This document shows positions 34,780 through 43,999 of a DNA stretch of 64,000 nucleotides, piece by piece (position 1 is the first letter of the stretch; every line of letters starts with the position of its first letter). The stretch spans positions 182,658 to 246,657 of the forward strand of contig NZ_LKBT01000070.1 in assembly GCF_002699985.1 (NCBI RefSeq), written 5' to 3'. Under the pieces are notes generated by a model that had not been told where the DNA came from, did not search any database, and saw only the letters and a list, made by a program, of their open reading frames with translations. The position numbers were made by a program, and so were the translations under genes. This DNA comes from Pseudomonas sp. ICMP 561 (GTDB lineage Bacteria; Pseudomonadota; Gammaproteobacteria; Pseudomonadales; Pseudomonadaceae).

Positions 34780-35910
34780 ATGTTTCATGTCATGTTCAGC
34801 CTGCCGTGCCTTTATGTCATCGTCCGTTTCATCCTGCCAATGCCCTGGAAATTGCAGGCAAGAATCGCCGTCGCGTTGCTGCTGGTGCTCGCCTCGCAAT
34901 ATCACCTCTATTCCCGGTTTTCCTCAGGCAGCGTGTTCTCCCCGGAATTTCCGCGAACTGTCGTGATGCTGTTCAACTGGGCCTTTGGCTCGATTCTGCT
35001 CATCGCGGTGGGGCAAATCATTGTTGACCTGATTACGCTGGTAACGATGCTGGTTCGGCGGCAAAGGCTGACTATTCCAGCCAACCTGCGTTATGGATTC
35101 GGTATTGCGGCGCTCTTGCTGGCCGCACTCGGTGTGAACCAGGCGATACGGGTTCCGCCCGTCAAGGACATCGAAATAGCGATCAACAACCTGCCCCCAC
35201 AATTTGATGGCTACCAGATTCTGCAACTGACGGATTTGCATATCAGTCGTCTGTTTGATGAGCCGTGGACAAGAGCGGTGGTGAAGGACTCGAACAATCT
35301 GGGTGTCGATCTGATCGTCGTCACCGGCGACCTGATTGACGGTTCGATCCGTGACCGGACCCGAGACATTGACGCCCTGCGTGATCTTCGCGCTCCTGAC
35401 GGCGTGTACGTCATTCCCGGCAACCATGAGTACTTCTTCGACAATGCAGCCTGGATGCAGCATTTCGTTTCGTTGGGGATGATCCCTCTGGCGAACAGCC
35501 ACACGCTGATCAAGCGTGACGGCGCGCAGATTGTGTTGGCGGGCGTTACGGATGTAACAGCACCCAAAACCGGCTTCCCCGCGCCTGACCTGAAGCAAGC
35601 GCTGCAAGGCGCGCCAAAAGACACACCCATCATCTTGCTCGACCACCAGCCCAGAAACGCAGAATTCTCCGCAAGCCAGGGCGTGGCGGTTCAGTTGTCC
35701 GGTCATACCCACGGCGGCATGATTCTGGGGCTTGAGCGAGTGATCGCCTTGGCGAATGAGGGCTTTGTCTCCGGCTTTTATGACGTCGACGGGATGCAGC
35801 TGTATGTCAACAACGGCACCGCTCTGTGGCCCGGATTTGCCCTGCGATTGGGCATACCGTCGGAGCTGACCCGCATAACGCTTCGAACAGCGAAGCAGCA
35901 GGCTCAATGA
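34780..35910 (+). CDS. membrane-anchored metallophosphoesterase (YaeI-like)
   Basis: 376 residues from the ATG at 34780 (AAGGA ten bases upstream). Four N-terminal membrane spans occupy residues 1-125. The phosphoesterase domain carries all five metal motifs: LTDLHISRL, VTGDLIDGS, PGNHEYFF, ILLDHQPRNAE and QLSGHTHGG. Such proteins hydrolyse phosphomonoesters or phosphodiesters, often lipid-linked, on the outer face of the inner membrane. The next gene overlaps it by four bases. Confidence 0.87.
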   Translation: MFHVMFSLPCLYVIVRFILPMPWKLQARIAVALLLVLASQYHLYSRFSSGSVFSPEFPRTVVMLFNWAFGSILLIAVGQIIVDLITLVTMLVRRQRLTIPANLRYGFGIAALLLAALGVNQAIRVPPVKDIEIAINNLPPQFDGYQILQLTDLHISRLFDEPWTRAVVKDSNNLGVDLIVVTGDLIDGSIRDRTRDIDALRDLRAPDGVYVIPGNHEYFFDNAAWMQHFVSLGMIPLANSHTLIKRDGAQIVLAGVTDVTAPKTGFPAPDLKQALQGAPKDTPIILLDHQPRNAEFSASQGVAVQLSGHTHGGMILGLERVIALANEGFVSGFYDVDGMQLYVNNGTALWPGFALRLGIPSELTRITLRTAKQQAQ

Positions 35911-36353
35911 GTATGCAAGCGAGCACCCCTGCCCCGTTCCTGAATCCAGACGACGCGGTGGTGCTGTTCGACGGCACCTGCAAACTGTGCAACGGTTGGG
36001 CACGATTCGTTATCCGTCATGATCAGGCTCGTCGAATTCAGCTAGCCACGGTGCAATCACCGGCAGGCCAGGCATTGCTGGGGTGGGCCGGGCTGCCTCA
36101 GGACAAATTCAATACCATTGTGCTCATCTCGAACAACAAGGTGTTCATACGCTCGAAGGCAATGTTCGAGATACTCAGGCGCTTGAACGCGCCTTGGCGC
36201 TGGTTAACCGTTGCACGCGTTATCCCGCAAATCCTGCGGGACTGGATGTACGACAAAATCGCCCTGAATCGCTATCGATTGTTCGGCAGATACGACTCCA
36301 GCCGCGCCCCAGCCGCAGACCATGACCGCCGTTTTTTGAAAGCGGATCAGTAA
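35907..36353 (+). CDS. DCC-family (DUF393) thiol-disulfide oxidoreductase-like protein
   Basis: 148 residues from the ATG at 35907, which overlaps the metallophosphoesterase stop (ATGA). The hallmark is VVLFDGTCKLCNGWARFVIR: a Asp-Gly-x-Cys-x-x-Cys motif at residues about 22-29. RIQLATVQSPAGQALL and FIRSKAMFEILRRL continue the family pattern. Predicted to act in thiol redox chemistry; the exact substrate is unknown. Coupling to the phosphoesterase suggests a joint function. Confidence 0.85.
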   Translation: MSMQASTPAPFLNPDDAVVLFDGTCKLCNGWARFVIRHDQARRIQLATVQSPAGQALLGWAGLPQDKFNTIVLISNNKVFIRSKAMFEILRRLNAPWRWLTVARVIPQILRDWMYDKIALNRYRLFGRYDSSRAPAADHDRRFLKADQ

Positions 36354-36397
36354 GTCCGGTCTGCGGACAGGCGGCAAAGTCAGCGCAGAACTTCCTT

Positions 36398-36796
36398 TCA
36401 AGCGCCTTCGGGCAACCTGGCAATCACCTTGATCTCAAACTGAAAACCCGATAACCAGGTAACGCCCACCGCAGTAGCCGTCGGATACGGCGCTTCCCCC
36501 CAGTATTCCGCCACCACCGCCCAGGCACGTTCGAAATGGGTGTGCGGATCGACCATGAACACCGTCACATCGATCACGTCATTGAAGCTACAACCCGCCG
36601 CGGCAAGGATCGCGTTGAGGTTCTGAAACGCCAGGCGCACTTGAGCATCCAGTTCTGGCTCAGGTGAGCCATCGGCCCTGCTGCCGACCTGGCCGGATAC
36701 GAACAGCAGGCCGTTGCTGCGGATCGCCGGGGAATAGCGATGCAGTTCGTAAAGTGCATGGCGATCAGGCGGGGTTACTACGTCGCGGACAGTCAT
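36398..36796 (-). CDS. RidA/YjgF-family deaminase
   Basis: 132 residues, the normal size of this trimeric family. RSNGLLFVSGQVGSRADGSP, AFQNLNAILAAAGCSFNDVI and VGVTWLSGFQFEIKVIARLP cover the family pattern. The usual conserved Arg of the C-terminal R-x-E motif is not obvious (LSGFQFEIKV), so it likely belongs to a subgroup other than canonical RidA. GAAGGAAA precedes the ATG. It is downstream of the Rieske oxygenase gene on the same strand, so a role in clearing reactive enamine/imine intermediates of that pathway is possible. Confidence 0.8.
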   Translation of the reverse strand: MTVRDVVTPPDRHALYELHRYSPAIRSNGLLFVSGQVGSRADGSPEPELDAQVRLAFQNLNAILAAAGCSFNDVIDVTVFMVDPHTHFERAWAVVAEYWGEAPYPTATAVGVTWLSGFQFEIKVIARLPEGA

Positions 36797-36915
36797 TGGG
36801 TCTTTCCTTCAGTTGGCTTTGCAGGTGGCAACTGTAGGTTTGCGCGGGTGGCGGATAAACGGGCAGTTCGCTAAATGACTGTTTGCGTTAGCCAAACAAT
36901 ACAATGCCTGCCATA

Positions 36916-38001
36916 TCACGAGGAAACGCTAAGCGTCTCGATCACCCTATGTTCTGTAGATGCGGGCCTGGGGCGCTCACTATCAGCACTTTCGGCACTG
37001 ATCCGCCTGGCCAGTTCTCGCCGAAATTTTACCGGGCCTGCATCGCTGGGCAGATTGATTGGCGCAACGCGGGGATTAATCATGCCTTTGTGCACCGCTT
37101 CCAGCACAACGCGATCCTCGGCGAAAGCGTGTTGAACATCCTCATCGAAGCGACGGGATACCCCCTCATCGCCTGGCTCGAAGTTACGCATCTGGAACCA
37201 GTAATAACGGGTGCAATGCTCGTCTACAGGCGTCATGAAGTTGTAAGAGTTCATCAGAAAAACATCGGCATGCAGCGGACCTTCATCCCGCCCGGTACCT
37301 GCTGGCGTAAACAATGCTTTGATGATTGCCTGGCAAGGGTACTGGACTTCGTAATGCTGCAGACGATCGCATGGCCCGTCAAAGGTCACGAACTGTGCAT
37401 AGAACGGTGCCACCTCAACGTTGCGCATCCACCGCGAGACAATAACGCCATTGGCCGTTTCAGTTGCGGTTACAGGCTCCGACGCGCAGGCGGCGTTGCC
37501 GAAAGAAGACTGATGCACCCATGCCACATGAGAGGGATCAAGCAAGTTATCGGTCATGTACAGGTAATTGCACTGCACCGTCATGCTCGCACCCCGGCTG
37601 AGTCCCCACTGCGGATCGCCCCACTCCGGCACCTCGCACACGCTTGAGACGTCTGCCAGGGAAGGTTCACCCATCCATAACCAGACCAGCCCGTAACGGA
37701 CGTGAACGGGATAGCTATGCACTCGCGCCCGGGACGGGATTCTCCCGCTGGTAGGCGCTCGTGTGCAGGTCCCCTGGCCGTCAAAGGTAAGTCCGTGGTA
37801 TCCGCATTCGATCTGGTTACCGTCCAGACGCCCCAGGGACAGCGGGAGCTTGCGATGAGGACAAGCGTCTTCGAGTGCAACGAGCTCGCCATCCGTTTTA
37901 CGAAACAGCACCACCGGCTCACCCAGTAAAGTTGTGGGGTACAGGCTATGGCCAATGTCGCTGTCGCTGGCAGCCACATACCAGGCATTGCGTAAGTACA
38001 T
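36916..38001 (-). CDS. Rieske-type aromatic oxygenase (VanA-like)
   Basis: 361 residues starting MYLRNAWYVAASDSDIG with GAGGAG upstream. The Rieske [2Fe-2S] ligands are CPHRKLPL (about 47) and CGYHGLTFDGQG (about 66). The mononuclear-iron site lies in NLLDPSHVAWVHQSSFG near 152. Overall it resembles vanillate O-demethylase oxygenase and related ring-cleaving or demethylating enzymes that act on aromatic or heterocyclic acids. No VanB-like reductase is adjacent, so electrons must come from elsewhere. Ends SVSS. Confidence 0.85.
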   Translation of the reverse strand: MYLRNAWYVAASDSDIGHSLYPTTLLGEPVVLFRKTDGELVALEDACPHRKLPLSLGRLDGNQIECGYHGLTFDGQGTCTRAPTSGRIPSRARVHSYPVHVRYGLVWLWMGEPSLADVSSVCEVPEWGDPQWGLSRGASMTVQCNYLYMTDNLLDPSHVAWVHQSSFGNAACASEPVTATETANGVIVSRWMRNVEVAPFYAQFVTFDGPCDRLQHYEVQYPCQAIIKALFTPAGTGRDEGPLHADVFLMNSYNFMTPVDEHCTRYYWFQMRNFEPGDEGVSRRFDEDVQHAFAEDRVVLEAVHKGMINPRVAPINLPSDAGPVKFRRELARRISAESADSERPRPASTEHRVIETLSVSS

Positions 38002-38090
38002 ATGCGTTACTCCTCTTGGGCTTCGCGCTGTTGTTTAAGAGCCAGCGTATTGCTGACACCACGCTTTTCGAGGCGAACAGAGAACTGGCA

Positions 38091-38117
38091 GAACCGGATT
38101 TATCCGGGAAGAGGCCA
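38091..38117. repeat. single REP arm (ACCGGATTTATCCGGGAAG type)
   Basis: AACCGGATTTATCCGGGAAG stands alone between the Rieske and DUF2817 genes, without a visible mirror partner. Confidence 0.7.
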
Positions 38118-38123
38118 GGACAG

Positions 38124-39236
38124 TCACAACACTTTTATTGTCGGAAACGCAGCCAGCGCTCGCTCCCAGATCTGTCGGGTTCGCAGCCATACGAGCTCCC
38201 GCCAGTCGCAATCGGCAGGATAAAACTGCTCCAGTAATGCCCGCTTGATGGTCTCGCCGGTTGCGTCGCAAGGGTCGCCGTGTAGATGAAGCCAGTGATC
38301 AGCACGCAGGCTGTCGTGAACATCAGGACCGGGCCACGTGCCGCATTCGATGACAAAGGGCATCAGGTGCACGTCAGGCAGCGCATCCAGCAGTGCTTGT
38401 GACGTATAGCCGGTGGAAGTCGCTGCGACCCCGGTGTCGCTCAGGGTATTGGCGCCGGTAATCAGCGTATAAAGCCACGGGCCAAACAGTGCCTGCGCGT
38501 CGGGGAGCGCCGGGTATTGAGATTGGGCAATGGTCATGAGCATAGGGTGACCGTAGTCTCCGGCGCCCGTGTGCAGGTCGAATGCCATCGCAACTTCTGC
38601 GCTACCCAGATGGGTTGCCAGGATATGGCGAAGCGTATTGTTCGACCAACTCGGGCCGTGACCGCCGAAGAACAACCCGTCGGGAAACTGATATTGCCCG
38701 GCGCCGACGATGCCCATGAGCCCGGGCCAGCCGTGCTCATCAATGAGCGAGTTGAATCGCGCATCGGCCTTTGCGCGCTCTTCTCCGTCGAGGTCAGTGC
38801 AGCTGTATACATCGTGTATCGCTGCATACGCCGCGTTGTCAGGCAGTGACTGTGTGAAATCGACGTAATTACGGTTGATGTCGATATTGTCTTCGTTGAC
38901 CCGGCGCATCCACGCAGTGCCCCAAGGGTTGATCAGGTGAATCATCAGGATGGCGGTGTCGGCTGGCAGTTGCTGGGTGGCAAGCATATCCAGCCAGCGG
39001 CGTTGACAATCCGAACCGTAGTAACCCTCGATACCGTGAGTACCGCTGATGATAACCATCACGCGCTTGGCATTCGGCTGCCCGAGCAATGCCACGTCTG
39101 TGCTCAGCGGCTCCCCGAAAGGCCCGGGCAGCGGGTGGTCGTAGCGGGACAGGATCGCCCCGGCTTGTTTGGCGGACTGCACAAAACGCTCGCGCAGACC
39201 TCGATAGCTGGGATGAGTCGGAAATAGATTAGGCAT
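38124..39236 (-). CDS. DUF2817 (M14-like carboxypeptidase) protein
   Basis: 370 residues. VMVIISGTHGIEGYYGSDCQ (near 59) and INPWGTAWMRRVNEDNIDIN (near 103), with NRNYVDF, reproduce the His-x-x-Glu and Asn-Arg-Asn-Tyr substrate pockets of the DUF2817/M14 metallocarboxypeptidase relatives. FDLHTGAGDYG near 218 gives the second His. Zinc-dependent hydrolysis of an amide or peptide is expected. It lies between an amino-acid binding protein gene (23 bases upstream) and the Rieske oxygenase, which suggests release or trimming of an imported nitrogen compound. Confidence 0.83.
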   Translation of the reverse strand: MPNLFPTHPSYRGLRERFVQSAKQAGAILSRYDHPLPGPFGEPLSTDVALLGQPNAKRVMVIISGTHGIEGYYGSDCQRRWLDMLATQQLPADTAILMIHLINPWGTAWMRRVNEDNIDINRNYVDFTQSLPDNAAYAAIHDVYSCTDLDGEERAKADARFNSLIDEHGWPGLMGIVGAGQYQFPDGLFFGGHGPSWSNNTLRHILATHLGSAEVAMAFDLHTGAGDYGHPMLMTIAQSQYPALPDAQALFGPWLYTLITGANTLSDTGVAATSTGYTSQALLDALPDVHLMPFVIECGTWPGPDVHDSLRADHWLHLHGDPCDATGETIKRALLEQFYPADCDWRELVWLRTRQIWERALAAFPTIKVL

Positions 39237-39259
39237 GAGGATGGCTCGCAGACCGGCTG

Positions 39260-40033
39260 TCAGCCGTTATAAATATCGAAGCTGAAGTACTTCTTCTGAA
39301 TAGCGTCGTAAGTGCCATTTTCGTGAATGGCACGCAATGCCGAGTTGATCGCGTCGATCATCTGTTTATTGGATTTGTTAATGCCTATACCCACGCCCTC
39401 GCCCAACAGCACTTTGTCCCTGATCGGGCCGCCAGCGAATGAGTAGCCCTTGCCTCGCGGGGTCTGCAGGAAACCAGAATCACCGACCACGGCGTCAGTC
39501 AGGGTCGCGTCGATACGGCCGTTGATCAACTCGGGGTAGATCAGGTCCTGATTCGTATAGCTCACCACGTTCACGCCATTGGGTGCCCATTTGGCTTTTG
39601 CATAGGCTTCCTGGGTGGAGCCTTGTGCGACGCCGACAGTTTTGCCAGTCAACGACTCAGCAGTAGGTAGCAAGGCACTTCCGGCTTTGGCAATCAACCG
39701 GGTTGGCGAGTTGTACAGCTTCTCGCTGAAAGTCACCTGTTTGGCTCGGGTTTCGTTGATGCTCATGGCCGAGAGAATCGCATCAAACTTACCCGCCTTG
39801 AGTGCGGGGATGATGCTGTCGAAACTGGTTTCCACCCACACGCATTTTGCTTTGAGCTGCGCACAGATAGCATTGCCGAGATCAATATCGAAGCCTTCAA
39901 GTGTTCCTTGAGGCGATTTTGATTCAAAGGGAGCGAACGTGGGGTCGACGCCAAAACGAATGGTCGTGATGTCTTTACTAAAGGCCGTGGATGACACGGC
40001 TGCGAGTAAAACGATGGCGATGAGTTTTTTCAT
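39260..40033 (-). CDS. amino-acid ABC transporter periplasmic binding protein
   Basis: 257 residues. Signal peptide MKKLIAIVLLAAVSSTAFSK, then the family-3 solute-binding pattern: IRFGVDPTFAPFESKSPQGT, GFDIDLGNAICAQLKAKCVW, FDAILSAMSINETRAKQVTF and GVGIGINKSNKQMIDAINSA. It resembles lysine/arginine/ornithine or opine binders. No permease or ATPase gene accompanies it here, so it must use components encoded elsewhere. The LysR gene upstream on the same strand probably regulates the set. Confidence 0.9.
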   Translation of the reverse strand: MKKLIAIVLLAAVSSTAFSKDITTIRFGVDPTFAPFESKSPQGTLEGFDIDLGNAICAQLKAKCVWVETSFDSIIPALKAGKFDAILSAMSINETRAKQVTFSEKLYNSPTRLIAKAGSALLPTAESLTGKTVGVAQGSTQEAYAKAKWAPNGVNVVSYTNQDLIYPELINGRIDATLTDAVVGDSGFLQTPRGKGYSFAGGPIRDKVLLGEGVGIGINKSNKQMIDAINSALRAIHENGTYDAIQKKYFSFDIYNG

Positions 40034-40240
40034 GGAGGCGTTTCCCGGCTGGGCACTCGTGGCACAGGACGACTGTCAGCGGAAAATAGACGCTGCTGAA
40101 GTCCTGAGATGATTGGCAGACAATGGAAAAGCGATGGTGCCAGTACTGTTTTTATTTTTTATGTGTAACTCATGGCGTCAACATAACGGATTCTGTGAGC
40201 GTAGATAAGGCCAGAAAAACTGGCTCATGGTTTAGAAAAA

Positions 40241-41173
40241 CTAAACCCCGAGGCATTGGTTCAAGTCATGCTGATCTTTGCCACGGGCAACCAGCCACCG
40301 ATGAAAGTCTCGGCCCCAGGCCTTATCAAAGGCACTGCTGCTCCAGACCAGATAATAGGAAGACAACAGGAACAGCGGGCGTGCCAGCGGCATGAGCAAA
40401 TACCCGGCCTCAATGTCCGCGCGAACCATGGAGTACTGCGCCAGGACAAAGCCGCGATTTTCGATTGCTGCCTGAATGGCCATGGACGACAGGGAAAACA
40501 CTCGATGGCCATCCCGTAACTGCGGACATTCGACCTCCTGCGCAGTGAACCAGTCGTGCCAGGAAGGTGGTGATGCGAAGCTTGGCAGCCAGTCGACTGA
40601 AAGCAACGGGTAGTCAAGGATCTGTTCGGCACGGGTGATGGGCTCCCGGCCTTTGAGCAACTCAGGGCTGCACACTGGAACGATGCAATCGCGGAACAAC
40701 TCGATAGCATTTCCACTGTCCGGAATCCGGTCGCCGTAGGTAATGCGAAAGTCTATGTCGTAGCCGCCAGTAGAAGGCTCGGCATGGCGAGCTTCCAGAA
40801 AAAGGTCAATTTCGGGATAGCGGTCTTGCCAGTCAAAAAGCTGCGGTGCGAGCCACTTGGACATCAGTGAAGGAAACGCGCTGACTCGCATGTTGCTGGT
40901 GTTTTTTGCCAACTCCACCTCGGCCCTTCCGACCTGCAAGCTCTCAAACGCCGCTGCACAGTTACGGTGATAACGTTCACCTACAGTGGTAAGCCGAATG
41001 CGCTTGCCGTCTTTGACCGTCAGGGTAATCCCGAGGCTTTCTTCCAGTAACTTCATCTGCTGACTGACGGCACCAGTCGATATACCAAGGCGTCGTGCGG
41101 CCTCGGCGATACCGCCGCAGCGACCGACGATGTTAAAAATCTGCAAGGCGCGCAGAGGGGGCAAATTATCCAT
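40241..41173 (-). CDS. LysR-family regulator (GcvA-like)
   Basis: 310 residues beginning MDNLPPLRALQIFNIVGRCG. HTH: GIAEAARRLGISTGAVSQQM and KLLEESLGITLTVKDGKRIR, the GcvA-type form in which PPLRAL opens the protein. The effector domain contains VSAFPSLMSKWLAPQLFDWQ and YDIDFRITYGD. Genes of this subgroup usually control a neighbouring uptake or catabolic unit; here the binding-protein, DUF2817, Rieske and RidA genes follow on the same strand. Confidence 0.87.
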   Translation of the reverse strand: MDNLPPLRALQIFNIVGRCGGIAEAARRLGISTGAVSQQMKLLEESLGITLTVKDGKRIRLTTVGERYHRNCAAAFESLQVGRAEVELAKNTSNMRVSAFPSLMSKWLAPQLFDWQDRYPEIDLFLEARHAEPSTGGYDIDFRITYGDRIPDSGNAIELFRDCIVPVCSPELLKGREPITRAEQILDYPLLSVDWLPSFASPPSWHDWFTAQEVECPQLRDGHRVFSLSSMAIQAAIENRGFVLAQYSMVRADIEAGYLLMPLARPLFLLSSYYLVWSSSAFDKAWGRDFHRWLVARGKDQHDLNQCLGV

Positions 41174-41465
41174 GGGGTCTCCGCAGACGGGCTAATCCAG
41201 ATTCTCAGTCGGGTGCGACATCGTGGGGACGAGTTTATACAAGAAGGCGGAGTCAGGTTCGAATCCAGATGCGGGCAGCAAATGCTGCCGCCCAATACAG
41301 GGTTTTACGGTAGTTGATTTCATGCAATGGTTTGAGGCTGACTGACTATGCAGCTCAACAACACGACTTTCAGCAGCGTATTTCCTTCATCAAAATAGCT
41401 CAAACTCAACACGGCTAACCCGCATCAGTGCAGGTATAACAACCAGAACAAGACGGTAGAAAGAA

Positions 41466-42098
41466 ATGACTATGGAACTGGAAAGCAACGAGTACGTGAC
41501 CACGACAGAGGCGCTGGAAAAGCTGTATGGCCCAATCGCCCGCCCCTCGATGGTCAAAGAGGTGGACCATATTCACCCCGTCTACCGGCCTTTCATCGAG
41601 TCAGCAACCTTTGCGATCCTTGCTTCGTCTGGCCCCGGTGGACTTGACGCATCGCCACGTGGCGACCAGGCAGGATTTGTCCATATCGAAGACAGCAAGA
41701 CGCTTTATCTGCCCGATCGACGTGGTAACAACCGGATCGACACCCTGCGCAATATCGTGACTGATCCCCGGGTGGCACTCCTGTTTCTCATCCCCGGGGT
41801 CGGGGAAACGTTGCGAGTCAACGGGACAGCACAGATATCAGTGAACCCCGATTTACTGGCGCGTTTCGCCGTGAACGGTCAACTGCCCAAATCGGTGCTG
41901 CGCATCACCGTCACCAGCGTTTACTTCCAGTGCAGCCGGGCGGTCATCAGGGCCGGACTTTGGGGTGCAGCGCGCCACGTGGAGAGAAGTACGCTGCCGA
42001 CTGCCGGGAAAATATTGAAGGAAATCTCGGCGGCCGAAATCGATGGCGATGCGTATGACAAGGCATTGCCGGGGCGTATTGCTGATACGTTGTATTGA
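41466..42098 (+). CDS. PPOX-type FMN-dependent flavoprotein
   Basis: 210 residues. FIESATFAILASSGPGGLDA, then SPRGDQAGFVHIEDSKTLYL, PDRRGNNRIDTLRNIVTDPR and LLFLIPGVGETLRVNGTAQI are the split-barrel flavin-binding pattern of the pyridoxamine-phosphate-oxidase-like family (the MSMEG_1061 type). CSRAVIRAGLW follows near the C-terminus. It probably reduces small substrates with FMN, but the substrate is unknown. Two adjacent ATGs (41466, 41472) are possible starts. The 292-base gap before it holds no gene. Confidence 0.83.
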   Translation: MTMELESNEYVTTTEALEKLYGPIARPSMVKEVDHIHPVYRPFIESATFAILASSGPGGLDASPRGDQAGFVHIEDSKTLYLPDRRGNNRIDTLRNIVTDPRVALLFLIPGVGETLRVNGTAQISVNPDLLARFAVNGQLPKSVLRITVTSVYFQCSRAVIRAGLWGAARHVERSTLPTAGKILKEISAAEIDGDAYDKALPGRIADTLY

Positions 42099-42178
42099 TC
42101 GACCTAGAAGAAATCGATGGTCGCAGGCGGCTCTGGCTGAGCCGCTGCGTTACCCATGCATATCCGGGTGCCAAGCCA

Positions 42179-43819
42179 TCAAAGCTTGAACTTGCCCACC
42201 AACGTATTGAACGAAATCGCCAGACGCGACAGTTCCTGACTCGAGGCATTGGTCTGGTTCGCACCGGCGGATGTCTGGGTCGACAGGTCCTGGATGTTCA
42301 CCAGGTTGCGGTCGACTTCACGGGCCACCTGAGCCTGTTCTTCTGCAGCGCTGGCGATCACCAGGTTGCGTTCATTGATCTCGCTGACTCCGGCGCTGAT
42401 TCGCTCCAGTGCCAGGCCCGCTTCAGTTGCCAGCGACTGCGTGCTTTGAGCCATCGACTGGCTTTTGCTCATCGACTGTACGGCCTCGTCAGCGCCTGCG
42501 CGTACGACCTTGATCATCGCTTCGATTTCGCCAGTAGAGGCTTGCGTGCGATGGGCCAGGGCCCGGACTTCGTCGGCGACAACGGCGAAGCCTCGGCCCT
42601 GTTCACCGGCGCGAGCGGCTTCGATAGCGGCGTTGAGGGCCAATAGATTGGTCTGCTCAGCGATACCACGAATCACGTCCAGCACCTTGGTGATGTCACG
42701 AATCTGGCCGGCCAGGGTTTCGACACGCTGCGTGGAGTCGTTAATATCCACGGCCATGGTGTTCATAGCTGTCACTGCCTGCTGGACTTGATGCTGGCCT
42801 TTGATCGCATCTTCTGCGGTCTGGCTGGACACCTGTGAAGTGCTGACCGCATTGCGGGCAACCTCTTCCACTGCGGCGGTCATCTCGTTTACCGCAGTCG
42901 CGGCTTGCTGAATCTCGTCATTCTGACGAACCAGGCCACGTGTGCTGTCTTCAGTAACGGCGGTTAGCTCTTCGGCAGCTGAAGCCAACTGATCGGATGC
43001 ATCGGCAATCTGCTGCACCGTGCCTTTAAGATCTTTCTGCATGTTGGACAGTGCTTTAAGCAGTTGTCCGGTTTCATCCTCGCTGTTCGAGGTGATCTCT
43101 TTGGTCAGGTCGCCCTGAGCGATGCGAGTAGCACTTTCCACGGACTGATAGAGCGGTCGGGTAATCATGCGGGTGACCACCAGACCCAGGGTGATGGCGG
43201 CAACGGCTGCAACAAGTCCGCCGATAATCAGCGCCCAGGTCACTTGTTGGTTGGTATCCTCCCCCGAGGTGGCAACGCCAATCGCTTGCCGGGCATTGGA
43301 CTCGATCATGATTTTGACTTCGCCAATGGTCTTGCGATACGCGGGGGTTGCGACGGTATCAGCAAGCTTGGCGGCCTGATCAACATCGCCACTTTTCAAC
43401 AGTGCGAAAACGTTTTCTGCGGCAGCGACATACGCGGGCCAGTCCCGCTCGAAGTCATTACCTGCAGCGCGCTCGTCAGCTTCCAGAGGAGTGGCGCGAT
43501 AGACTTTGAATTGTTGTTCCGCCTCGCCCTGGTTGTCCCTGAAAGACAAAACGACAGCGTTAATGTCTTCTGGCGTGGCTTTGCGTAACCCAAGGTTGAT
43601 AGCTCTGAACATGTCCCGGTGGGTGGCAATAACGTTGGCTTTAACCGAATCAGTTTTCTGAATCGATACCAGGTTGTTGCTGACCGTGTCCTGCAACATC
43701 CCGTAGATGGTCGAGATCCCGCTGTACCCCAGCGCCGCTACACCGACAGTGATGAGCGCACATAGACCAAAAGCGGACAGCAGCTTTGACTTGAGCTTCA
43801 GATTGAGGAACTGGGACAT
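42179..43819 (-). CDS. methyl-accepting chemotaxis protein
   Basis: 546 residues. The N-terminal segment [20 protein letters not shown] spans the membrane. A periplasmic four-helix-bundle ligand domain (about 35-185) follows, then a second span ([20 protein letters not shown]), a HAMP domain ([20 protein letters not shown]) and the signalling domain. The highly conserved hairpin tip [20 protein letters not shown] is at about residue 385. There is no C-terminal CheR-binding pentapeptide (ends LVGKFKL). It signals to CheA/CheW; the ligand is unknown. Confidence 0.93.
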   Translation of the reverse strand: MSQFLNLKLKSKLLSAFGLCALITVGVAALGYSGISTIYGMLQDTVSNNLVSIQKTDSVKANVIATHRDMFRAINLGLRKATPEDINAVVLSFRDNQGEAEQQFKVYRATPLEADERAAGNDFERDWPAYVAAAENVFALLKSGDVDQAAKLADTVATPAYRKTIGEVKIMIESNARQAIGVATSGEDTNQQVTWALIIGGLVAAVAAITLGLVVTRMITRPLYQSVESATRIAQGDLTKEITSNSEDETGQLLKALSNMQKDLKGTVQQIADASDQLASAAEELTAVTEDSTRGLVRQNDEIQQAATAVNEMTAAVEEVARNAVSTSQVSSQTAEDAIKGQHQVQQAVTAMNTMAVDINDSTQRVETLAGQIRDITKVLDVIRGIAEQTNLLALNAAIEAARAGEQGRGFAVVADEVRALAHRTQASTGEIEAMIKVVRAGADEAVQSMSKSQSMAQSTQSLATEAGLALERISAGVSEINERNLVIASAAEEQAQVAREVDRNLVNIQDLSTQTSAGANQTNASSQELSRLAISFNTLVGKFKL

Positions 43820-43999
43820 GGGGAGTACTCAGGCTTGTCGTTGTTAGAGTTGAGGGATTCGCGCATTGGAGCCCTCTCTAGCAGCGTTATCGACTGGAAA
43901 TGGGCAAACTTTATCGCCCCTCAATACTCCAGCTTACTTCGCTCACAGACAGGCCTACCCAGAACTCCCGCCCAAGCCTTGTAAACACCCGATCCAATC

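Noticed and set aside
41250-41290. GGTTCGAATCC resembles a tRNA T-loop, followed by a small GGCAGCA-AA-TGCTGCC hairpin
   Set aside because: No acceptor, D or anticodon stem can be folded around it and the T-stem has a mismatch, so it is probably chance or a very decayed fragment.
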